DNA of 21,434 bases from the NCBI GenBank assembly GCA_964654015.1, contig CAZZHQ010000039.1, forward strand, positions 1 to 21,434, read 5' to 3'. The first letter of the stretch is position 1. The number at the start of each line of letters is the position of its first letter. This stretch comes from JAUUZT01 sp964654015. Its GTDB lineage: Bacteria; Chloroflexota; Dehalococcoidia; GIF9; AB-539-J10. Both the position numbers and the translations under genes were made by a program. Positions 15,227 to 21,434 of this stretch are shown here, in pieces. Under the pieces are notes generated by a model, which was not told the DNA's origin, searched no databases, and saw only the letters and a list, made by a program, of their open reading frames with translations.

Positions 15227-15845
15227 TGACCTGTCCCAAGTAATTGTACCACTCTCTGTGTTTTAGCATCGCTATCTGTTTATTGAAGGCTGGTTTCGCT
15301 GTCTCGATATAGAGTATAATTCTGGCTAGAGTTCGGAAGGAGGGCAGACTAAAAAGGACTATGATAACCACAAAGTTACCAGGACGCATAAGCAGGCTTG
15401 ATGAACTTGCTAATAATCTGTGGTGGAGTTGGCATGAAGAGGCTCGAAGGTTGTTTCGTACCCTGGATTATCCGCTTTGGCACATAAGCGGGCATAACCC
15501 AGTTAAACAGCTTCGCGAGGTGGATTCAGCTACACTGCAAGCCGCTGCCGAAGATCCTGCTTTCCTCGCTATATATGACACTGTTATGTCTGCTTTCGAT
15601 GCTTATATGTCGACTTCCAACACATGGTTTGACATAAACCATCCCACATTAATGTCAGGCCCGGTGGCTTATTTTTCAATGGAGTTTGCCATCCACAATT
15701 CGCTCCCGATCTATGCAGGAGGACTGGGTGTTTTAGCTGGTGACCAATGCAAAGAGGTAAGCGACCTGGGGTTGCCACTGGTTGCCATTGGATTTGTATA
15801 CCCCCAGGGATACTTCCGCCAGCGTATTACTTCAGATGGGTGGCA
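15227..15845 (+). repeat. 619-bp direct repeat, left copy (glgP upstream region and 5' end)
   Basis: Positions 15227-15845 match 19682-20300 at a constant offset of 4455. I compared them block by block. Bases 15227-15780 are identical (554 bp), and the remaining 65 bp differ at 15781, 15796, 15813 and 15817, all transitions. Outside these limits the sequences diverge at once. The repeat carries about 134 bp upstream of glgP, with a TATAAT at 15315-15320, plus its first 161 codons and two bases of codon 162. Confidence 0.95.
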
Positions 15846-15891
15846 AGACCAAAAATCTAAAAACTCTTACTCAATCTGGACCAGTTATTAG
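15361..15891 (+). pseudogene. Truncated glgP copy (N-terminal 161 codons plus novel tail)
   Basis: The frame starts with the glgP start codon and encodes the phosphorylase N-terminal domain (DELANNLWWSWHEEARRLF, the DUF3417-type region, then AYFSMEFAIHNSLPIYAGG). The homology breaks at 15845, after residue 161. Fourteen unrelated residues (DQKSKNSYSIWTSY) follow to a TAG at 15889-15891. All catalytic regions, including the pyridoxal-phosphate site, are missing, so it cannot be an active phosphorylase. Promoter and ribosome binding region are the same as those of the full copy, so it is probably still transcribed. Compared with the full copy it has V141, V146 and R153 where the full copy has I, I and C. 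R153 lies in GYFRQ, which I recall as the commoner form in this family. Confidence 0.9.
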
Positions 15892-15982
15892 GGAGCAGTT
15901 CACTCACAATACTGTCCGTCATAGCAGCCTTCTTATCCCATATACGATAGGCAATTAGCTTGGTTTCATCTTCTCGTCCCAT
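15857..15982 (-). CDS. Small hypothetical protein at the repeat junction
   Basis: A 41-codon frame runs from an ATG at 15982 to a TAG at 15857. It is too short for usual gene callers, but GGAGGAG lies seven bases before the ATG, a strong ribosome binding site. The peptide starts MGREDETKLIAYRIWDKKAA and ends WSRLSKSF; I do not recognise it. It overlaps the novel tail of the truncated glgP on the other strand and stops 12 bp from the repeat edge. It could be a whole mini-gene or the 5' end of a gene cut by the rearrangement. Confidence 0.4.
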   Translation of the reverse strand: MGREDETKLIAYRIWDKKAAMTDSIVSELLPNNWSRLSKSF

Positions 15983-16100
15983 ATCATTTCTCCTCCAAAG
16001 CTATTTATCTATGGGTATTTAGTGGTGGAATCACATAAACCTTCGATATAAGAACTGCACAACTATTAGGTTAATATTGCTTTTGGACTCTGGTCTAGAT

Positions 16101-16123
16101 GTAACAAACCGCCCAATTGTTAC
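16101..16123. repeat. Inverted repeat downstream of glgC
   Basis: GTAACAA (16101-16107) and TTGTTAC (16117-16123) form a perfect 7-bp stem with a 9-base loop, 31 bp past the glgC stop codon on its 3' side. It could be a weak terminator for glgC, but it lacks a T-run on either strand. The rest of 15983-16153 shows no gene. Confidence 0.35.
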
Positions 16124-16153
16124 CTTGTGGGAGAAGACAAGGCTACCGAAGTC

Positions 16154-17410
16154 TTACGCCGGGCCTACTTCCATTCCACTTGGTACAACGACGACACCCT
16201 TCTGTGAAATCGTACAGCCTCTCCTTCTGTCAGCCTCTGAGTCATAACCAATTGCCGCGCCAGCCAGGATTTTAGCCTCTTTATCAACAATAGCACGCTT
16301 GATCTTCACTCCCGGCTCGATAATGACATCATTGAAAATAACTGAGTCTTCTACCAGCGCATCCTTTTCCACAATCACATTTGGAGATAAGATGGAGCGC
16401 CGTACCAAGCTGCCACTTATTATACAACCGTCGGAAATCATTGACTCCAATGCCCTTCCTCCAAGGATATATTTACTTGGGGGCAGTGATTGTTCGTGCG
16501 TCCTGAATGCCCACTTCTCCCCGTAGAGATTAAATGATGGTTTTACAGCTACTAAGTCCATGCTTGCTTCGTAATACGAGTCTATTGAACCAACATCTCT
16601 CCAGTATGATGAATCGTCAGTTCTCTCAACCAGTATCTTTTTTCTCCGGCCATTTTCAACGTGAACCACAAAATCTTCTATTTTGTTGTTCTCAACATAA
16701 TCGTAGACGGATACTTCAGCTCTCCTGTCAATCATTGCTGGAATGATGTCTTTGCCAAAGTCATCCCCCCTCATCTGTAAAGCTTCCATTAATGCATTAA
16801 ACTTGAAGACATAGATACCCATTGAGCCAAGGACATGGTCTGGGTCATCAGGAACTGGCTTTGGTTGCGACGGCTTCTCTTCAAATCCGATAACCCTCAT
16901 ATTTTGGTCTACCTCGAAGACACCTAGACTACCAGCGGCTTCCTCTCTTCGTACCTTGATGGCAGGTACGGTCAGGCCGCAGTCCAATGCCTTATGGTAA
17001 GCAAGCAGTTGCACATAATTCATTTTGTAGACATGGTCTCCGGAAAGAATCAAGACATGCTCAAAGCCCTTCCCTTGGAGTAAATCAAGGTTTTGGCGTA
17101 TGGCATCTGCTGTTCCTTTGTACCACTCTGTTCCAATTTTCTGTTGGGCGGGTACACAATATATGTACTCTCCTAGCCGTGAACCTGATATGCCCCATCC
17201 CTCTTGGATATGCCGCTGTAATGACCCAGACCTATATTGGACGAGAATATAAATGTGCCGTATGCCTGAATTGATGCAGTTACTTAGTGGGAAATCGATG
17301 AGCCGGAATTTGCCGCCAAAATGAACGGCTGGCTTCGAACGCGGCGTTGTCAATGGTTGAAGTCTTTCGCCTGTTCCACCAGCCATTATAATGGTCGATA
17401 CCCTGTCCAC
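16154..17410 (-). CDS. glgC: Glucose-1-phosphate adenylyltransferase (ADP-glucose pyrophosphorylase)
   Basis: The 418-residue length fits bacterial GlgC. The N-terminal nucleotidyltransferase domain carries the nucleotide loop AGGTGERLQPLTTPRSKPAV, with FRLIDFPLSNC after it. LSGDHVYKMNY is the metal-binding strand and FEEKP the sugar-phosphate contact. The C-terminal third is a left-handed beta-helix, seen in the hexapeptide-like run SDGCIISGSLVRRSILSPN and onward. The enzyme makes ADP-glucose from ATP and glucose-1-phosphate, the committed step of glycogen synthesis, and is usually allosterically controlled. The start is GTG, seven bases after GGGAGG, and the protein begins MDRVSTIIMAGG. It diverges from glgA across 434 bp. 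Confidence 0.97.
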   Translation of the reverse strand: MDRVSTIIMAGGTGERLQPLTTPRSKPAVHFGGKFRLIDFPLSNCINSGIRHIYILVQYRSGSLQRHIQEGWGISGSRLGEYIYCVPAQQKIGTEWYKGTADAIRQNLDLLQGKGFEHVLILSGDHVYKMNYVQLLAYHKALDCGLTVPAIKVRREEAAGSLGVFEVDQNMRVIGFEEKPSQPKPVPDDPDHVLGSMGIYVFKFNALMEALQMRGDDFGKDIIPAMIDRRAEVSVYDYVENNKIEDFVVHVENGRRKKILVERTDDSSYWRDVGSIDSYYEASMDLVAVKPSFNLYGEKWAFRTHEQSLPPSKYILGGRALESMISDGCIISGSLVRRSILSPNVIVEKDALVEDSVIFNDVIIEPGVKIKRAIVDKEAKILAGAAIGYDSEADRRRGCTISQKGVVVVPSGMEVGPA

Positions 17411-17844
17411 ACTGTTCCTCCCAATATTATTAGCTACTTAAGGAGATAACGCTTTTTTTATTATAGTGGACTCTGCTAAAGAATTCAAGAATAATCGTCC
17501 ACGTAAGAATACCGCAAGACTACTACTCAGTGACTCTAAATGGCAATTTCGTATTCGGATTAGAATGGAGAATCGTCTTGTCAGCGATAGTGGGCAGAAC
17601 GTTATCGTTCATTATCCTTCGATATTGATTTAGCCAGCTCCAAAGGATATGATGTGGCCAGAATTCGACAAATGGATAAAATGTTAGTAGCGACTGTATC
17701 TACTCGAAATTTCGACGACCCGAGCCGGATAAGATATGAGGTTTCATCTCTCAGATAAAGGTGTAGTTATCGCTCCCAAAAGGCTGGATACCCGCCCGGC
17801 TTATTGTCCCGGATTGAATCTAGTTCAACTGAGAAGGTGTTTGC
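17411..17844. other. Divergent region between glgC and glgA
   Basis: This stretch should hold the promoters of both glycogen genes. I cannot assign clear -35/-10 boxes. It contains a protein-like open stretch without a start codon (17591-17758), described separately, and a short run of seven T bases at about 17452-17458. No RNA gene is evident. Confidence 0.45.
17591..17758 (+). pseudogene. Protein-like gene remnant between glgC and glgA
   Basis: The plus strand is open for 55 codons between a TAG (17588-17590) and a TAA (17756-17758). The peptide has normal protein composition (SSKGYDVARIRQMDKMLVAT, then STRNFDDPSRIRYEVSS). It has no start codon at its head and no ribosome binding site. A short neighbouring frame (MENRLVSDSGQNVIVHYPS) leads into it with a shift. 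I do not recognise the family. It may be the remains of a gene, or chance. Confidence 0.3.
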
Positions 17845-19428
17845 ATGAGCTTGAGTAAAAGCCAAAAACGGATAGAGAGTTATATCTCTGGTGATGACGT
17901 GAAGATAGAGCCAGCCATAGGGCACGCTGTTAGTGCAGCTACCAGCAGTGCACTCCCTGAAGCCTTACAGGTGGCTATCATCTCGCCGGAGATTGTTCCT
18001 TTCGCCAAGACTGGTGGTCTCGGCGATGTGTTAGGTTCCCTGCCCATAGCATTGGAGCGACTGGGGCTTTGCCCATCGTTGTTCATGCCTGCATATCGTT
18101 CGGTATTAAAAGGAAGCTTTCCGTTGGAAGATACCGGGATACGTTTTAGCGTGCCTGTCTCCAGCCACATGGAGGAGGGGAGTCTCTTAAAGACGGTAAT
18201 AGGCAAGGCTATTCCCGTTTATCTTATCCGTGCCGACCGTTATTTTGACCGTGATTACCTCTATGGCACCACTGATGCCGACTACCCAGACAACGCTGAG
18301 CGGTTCACCTTTTTTGCCCGGGCTGTTCTTGAGGTGCTCAAGCTAAGTCCGCCTTGCCTTATCCATGCCCATGACTGGCAGTCAGCCTTGGCCATCGTCT
18401 TTCTCAAGACTCAAGCCCAACTTTATCGTGAGCTAGCCTTGACTAAGACTGTTTTCACTATCCACAATCTGGGCTATCAGGGCCTCTTTCAGCATCTCGA
18501 TTGGCACCTATTGAATCTGGATCAGCGCCTTTTCACCCCACGCTATCTTGAATTTTACGGAAAAATCAACTTCCTGAAAGGCGGCCTTGTCTTTGCTGAT
18601 ACTATCACCACGGTGAGTCCCACCTATGCCGAAGAGATAAAGACCGCCGAGCAGGGCTTTGGTCTGGAAAGCATCTTCCAAGAACGAGCGGAGAGTTTGA
18701 TTGGCATTCTCAATGGTGCTAATTACAGCGTTTGGAACCCTGAAACAGACCCCTTTATTGCTCAAAACTATAGTACTCAAGCCCCTTCAGGCAAAAATAC
18801 CTGCAAGACTGACCTCCAGCGTTTCTTCGGGCTTCCTTTAGACGCTGAGGCGCCCCTTCTCGGGATGGTCTCGCGCCTGACGACGCAGAAAGGAATTGAC
18901 CTCTTGCAAGAAGCCCTGGATAGGCTGCTCTCTCGTAAGCTACAGCTTGTCCTCATCGGGGCAGGGGAGAGCCACTACGAGCAGACTTTCGGCAGAGCAG
19001 CTCTTACCTACCCGGAAAGGATGGGGGTTAAGATTGTCTTTGACGAGGCTATAGCTCATAAGGTGATTGCCGGTGCGGATATGTTTCTCATGCCTTCACG
19101 CTATGAGCCGAGCGGCCTAACCCAGCTTTACAGCCTGAGGTATGGGACGATTTCCATTGTCAGAGCTACGGGTGGACTTAAGGATACTATAGAGGAGTTT
19201 TACCCTGAGACGGGGAAAGGGAACGGCTTTGTCTTTGGCTCTTACGAGGCTAAAGATCTACTGGCCGCTGTAGACCGTGGAATAGCTCTCTTTCGTCAAC
19301 GTGAGAAATGGATGACCATTATGCATAACGCGATGATAGCGGACTTCTCTTGGGAGCGTAGTGCACGGGCTTACCTTGACCTCTACCGGACGCTGGGAGT
19401 TAAGGTCAAGCCGACTACCAACAGTTAG
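17845..19428 (+). CDS. glgA: Glycogen synthase (ADP-glucose type, GT5)
   Basis: The 527-residue protein has the GT5 double-Rossmann fold. The N-terminal ADP-glucose loop is K55-TGGLGDVLGSLP. HDWQSAL and FTIHNLGYQG follow, and the C-terminal half holds GMVSRLTTQKGIDLL and the nucleotide-sugar site PSRYEPSGLTQLYSLRYGTI, then RATGGLKDT. It transfers glucose from ADP-glucose to growing alpha-1,4-glucan chains. GlgA proteins usually begin only about 15 residues before the KTGG loop; here some 40 extra polar residues precede it. Position 17845 has GAGAAGG upstream at fair spacing, so the extension may be real. Divergent glgC supplies its substrate, and glgP downstream degrades the product. Confidence 0.96.
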   Translation: MSLSKSQKRIESYISGDDVKIEPAIGHAVSAATSSALPEALQVAIISPEIVPFAKTGGLGDVLGSLPIALERLGLCPSLFMPAYRSVLKGSFPLEDTGIRFSVPVSSHMEEGSLLKTVIGKAIPVYLIRADRYFDRDYLYGTTDADYPDNAERFTFFARAVLEVLKLSPPCLIHAHDWQSALAIVFLKTQAQLYRELALTKTVFTIHNLGYQGLFQHLDWHLLNLDQRLFTPRYLEFYGKINFLKGGLVFADTITTVSPTYAEEIKTAEQGFGLESIFQERAESLIGILNGANYSVWNPETDPFIAQNYSTQAPSGKNTCKTDLQRFFGLPLDAEAPLLGMVSRLTTQKGIDLLQEALDRLLSRKLQLVLIGAGESHYEQTFGRAALTYPERMGVKIVFDEAIAHKVIAGADMFLMPSRYEPSGLTQLYSLRYGTISIVRATGGLKDTIEEFYPETGKGNGFVFGSYEAKDLLAAVDRGIALFRQREKWMTIMHNAMIADFSWERSARAYLDLYRTLGVKVKPTTNS

Positions 19429-19466
19429 GGAGTCACGCTTCTGCTTGGCCGTGCAACTAGCGGCAA

Positions 19467-19676
19467 TTACTTATAAACCCACGGAATTTTTCCCTCTAGA
19501 CCTTGTTTCTCTCATCACCTCTGTTGAAATATCGATATTGGTGACTAGACATTGAAGCCTCTGTCAGCAATGATGCTTCAAAAACCTGTTCCGATATCTA
19601 ACAGGGCCTTTTTCTTCAGCTTAGCTATTTGCACTATTTTAGCAATGTCGGGCAAACCCTCAGAATCTTGCTTCAT
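19467..19676 (-). pseudogene. Decayed SAM-dependent methyltransferase
   Basis: One minus-strand frame from an ATG at 19676 reads as a class I methyltransferase with stops in it. LPDIAKIVQIAKLKKKALLD is followed by DIGTGF (motif I), a TGA at 19578-19580, SIIADRGFNV (second strand), a TAG at 19545-19547, then paired TGA codons at 19512-19517, EKQGLEGKIPWV (the usual helix and strand after the acidic loop), and a TAA at 19467-19469. The homology stays in one frame, so decay was by nonsense changes rather than frameshift. The N-terminal end abuts the edge of the 619-bp repeat at 19682, so the gene may have been cut there. It cannot make a functional protein. Confidence 0.65.
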
Positions 19677-19681
19677 ATAAT

Positions 19682-20300
19682 TGACCTGTCCCAAGTAATT
19701 GTACCACTCTCTGTGTTTTAGCATCGCTATCTGTTTATTGAAGGCTGGTTTCGCTGTCTCGATATAGAGTATAATTCTGGCTAGAGTTCGGAAGGAGGGC
19801 AGACTAAAAAGGACTATGATAACCACAAAGTTACCAGGACGCATAAGCAGGCTTGATGAACTTGCTAATAATCTGTGGTGGAGTTGGCATGAAGAGGCTC
19901 GAAGGTTGTTTCGTACCCTGGATTATCCGCTTTGGCACATAAGCGGGCATAACCCAGTTAAACAGCTTCGCGAGGTGGATTCAGCTACACTGCAAGCCGC
20001 TGCCGAAGATCCTGCTTTCCTCGCTATATATGACACTGTTATGTCTGCTTTCGATGCTTATATGTCGACTTCCAACACATGGTTTGACATAAACCATCCC
20101 ACATTAATGTCAGGCCCGGTGGCTTATTTTTCAATGGAGTTTGCCATCCACAATTCGCTCCCGATCTATGCAGGAGGACTGGGTGTTTTAGCTGGTGACC
20201 AATGCAAAGAGGTAAGCGACCTGGGGTTGCCACTGATTGCCATTGGATTTATATACCCCCAGGGATATTTCTGCCAGCGTATTACTTCAGATGGGTGGCA
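19682..20300 (+). repeat. 619-bp direct repeat, right copy
   Basis: This is the partner of 15227-15845. It contains the upstream region and first 161 codons (and two bases more) of the full glgP gene. The left edge starts TGACCTGTCCCAAG, right next to the methyltransferase remnant. All four differences from the left copy are A or T here where the left copy has G or C. Confidence 0.95.
19770..19775 (+). promoter_or_regulatory. Possible -10 element of glgP
   Basis: A perfect TATAAT lies 40 bp before the glgP start; the same box is at 15315-15320 in the left copy. No good -35 box stands at 16-18 bp upstream (TTTCGC is nearest), so activation by a regulator is possible. AAGG six bases before the ATG is the nearest ribosome binding site, with a stronger AGGAGG further up. 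Confidence 0.4.
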
Positions 20301-21434
20301 GGAAGAAATATACAGACAGCTAGACTTTCAGGAGGCCCCAATCAGCCAGGTTTTGTCTGCATCAGGTGACGCAGCTATTGTCACAGTTGACTTGGGTAAC
20401 GTTGCTATAGCTATCGGTGTCTGGCAGGTGCGGGTAGGCCGCACAAACATCTACTTAATGGATACCAATCTTGAGGAGAATCCTACCGCTTACCGTCAGT
20501 TATCGGCACGTCTGTATGTGGCTGACCGTGAGCAGCGTTTGCAGCAAGAAATTGTACTGGGAATCGGTGGCGTCCGCGTCCTGAGGGCTCTGAATATAAA
20601 CCCCTCTGTCTGGCATGCTAACGAGGGACACACTGCTTTCATGATGCTGGAGCGCATTCGGGAGCAGGTAGCATCAGGATTACCCTTTGCTGAGGCTGTA
20701 GGCAGGGTGCAGGCGACGACCATTTTTACTACCCACACGCCAGTTCTAGCTGGTCACGATAGCTTTCCTGCCGAAATGATGGAGAAATACTTCGGTAGCT
20801 ACTGGCAGTACATAGGACTTGATCGAGAGACGTTCTTACAGCTCGGGCAGCAGGATAGCTCAGGAATTCAAAACTTCAATATGACAGTATTTGCCTTGAG
20901 AATGGCTGATCAGCGCTGCGCCGTGAGCCAGCTTCATGGTAGAGTCACTCGAAGGATGTGGCATGGTCTATGGCCTGAGGCTCCGGAAGACCAGGTGCCA
21001 ATATCCCATATAACCAACGGTATCCACGTACCGTCATGGATTGCCCCAGAACTAACAACCCTTCTCCAAAAGTATTTGGGCAACAATTGGATAAGGCAGC
21101 ATGATGCCCCTAAGCTATGGGAACGTATGCTGGATATGTCTAATGAGGAGTTCTGGATGGTGCACCAACTACTTAAACGTAAGCTTATCGGTGCTCTGCG
21201 CGAAGGCGGACGAAATCGCTTGGCAAGAAACAATGTGTCGCCTGGGCAGGTGCTCTCTATGGGCGCCCTGCTTGACCCTGAAGCGCTGACCATCGGCTTT
21301 ACACGCCGTTTCGCCGAGTATAAGCGTCCGGCATTAATCTTCCGTGACATTGAACGCCTGAAGCGAATCATTAATAACCAGTGGCGCCCGGTACAAATTG
21401 TGTTTGCTGGTAAATCTCACCCTGCTGATTTCTC
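19816..21434 (+). CDS. glgP: Alpha-glucan (glycogen) phosphorylase, GT35, partial at window end
   Basis: The frame is open from the ATG to the end of the window (539 full codons). The first ~110 residues are the DUF3417-type N-terminal region of the short alpha-glucan phosphorylases. AYFSMEFAIHNSLPIYAGGL, then WHANEGHTAF (266-275), FTTHTPVLAGHD (304-315) and GFTRRFAEYKRP (K503) are the family landmarks. The C-terminal part with the pyridoxal-phosphate lysine lies beyond the window. It releases glucose-1-phosphate from glycogen with phosphate, the reverse direction to GlgC/GlgA. The first 161 codons are duplicated at 15361. Relative to that copy, this one has V141I, V146I and R153C. R153 sits in a GYFRQ motif, so the full copy carries the less usual residue. 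It follows glgA by 387 bp, with a methyltransferase pseudogene between. Confidence 0.95.
   Translation, partial: MITTKLPGRISRLDELANNLWWSWHEEARRLFRTLDYPLWHISGHNPVKQLREVDSATLQAAAEDPAFLAIYDTVMSAFDAYMSTSNTWFDINHPTLMSGPVAYFSMEFAIHNSLPIYAGGLGVLAGDQCKEVSDLGLPLIAIGFIYPQGYFCQRITSDGWQEEIYRQLDFQEAPISQVLSASGDAAIVTVDLGNVAIAIGVWQVRVGRTNIYLMDTNLEENPTAYRQLSARLYVADREQRLQQEIVLGIGGVRVLRALNINPSVWHANEGHTAFMMLERIREQVASGLPFAEAVGRVQATTIFTTHTPVLAGHDSFPAEMMEKYFGSYWQYIGLDRETFLQLGQQDSSGIQNFNMTVFALRMADQRCAVSQLHGRVTRRMWHGLWPEAPEDQVPISHITNGIHVPSWIAPELTTLLQKYLGNNWIRQHDAPKLWERMLDMSNEEFWMVHQLLKRKLIGALREGGRNRLARNNVSPGQVLSMGALLDPEALTIGFTRRFAEYKRPALIFRDIERLKRIINNQWRPVQIVFAGKSHPADF

Noticed and set aside
15584..15778. Minus-strand 64-codon frame present in both glgP copies (also at 20039-20233)
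   Set aside because: It appears twice only because it lies inside the duplicated glgP segment; the glgP frame explains the sequence.
1..21434. CRISPR arrays, tRNA or rRNA genes
   Set aside because: No regularly spaced repeat series and no tRNA- or rRNA-like sequence was seen on either strand by eye.

Overview
The window most resembles a chromosomal segment from an anaerobic bacterium of the Chloroflexota, Dehalococcoidia-like. This is an inference from gene content and protein style: a tungsten-type aldehyde:ferredoxin oxidoreductase, HEAT-repeat protein, MgtE, AI-2E-family permease, GAF-PAS histidine kinase and short-type alpha-glucan phosphorylase. No rRNA or tRNA is present to settle it. 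GC is moderate, ribosome binding sites are mostly clear AGGAGG types, and genes lie on both strands with fairly wide, decayed intergenic stretches.

Layout. 1-104 holds the acidic C-terminus of a gene entering from the left. On the minus strand, a radical SAM protein (2207-3346) is followed by a HEAT-repeat protein (679-2181), probably one operon. On the plus strand come an enolase-superfamily sugar-acid dehydratase (3813-4952) and, behind its own strong sigma-70-type promoter, an aldehyde ferredoxin oxidoreductase (5172-7028) ending in a 13-bp-stem hairpin. A stand-alone DnaJ-type zinc finger (7295-7486) follows, then a decayed radical SAM fragment on the minus strand (7648-7950). A histidine kinase/response regulator pair (minus, 10415-8074) diverges from a run of plus-strand genes: an HhH-GPD-like iron-sulfur protein, an unrecognised protein, a YtxH protein and an AI-2E-family permease. 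These converge on an MgtE magnesium transporter (minus).

The right third is a glycogen locus: glgC (minus) diverging from glgA (plus), then glgP (plus) running off the window. ADP-glucose synthesis, chain elongation and phosphorolysis are therefore encoded together.

The most notable structure is a 619-bp direct repeat, 15227-15845 and 19682-20300, that brackets glgC-glgA. It contains the glgP promoter and the first 161 codons plus two bases of the next. The left copy is a truncated glgP; the right copy is the start of the full gene. The first 554 bp are identical and all four differences cluster in the last 65 bp. The repeat's left edge begins with a TGACCTG-type sequence that also appears elsewhere in the window and resembles insertion-sequence ends. 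Next to the right copy lies a methyltransferase pseudogene with stop codons. Together these point to recent rearrangement of the glycogen locus. I did not find a CRISPR array, an intact transposase, a phage gene or a clear defence system. The best candidates for new biology are this rearranged locus, the dehydratase/oxidoreductase pairing and the iron-sulfur glycosylase relative with altered active-site positions.
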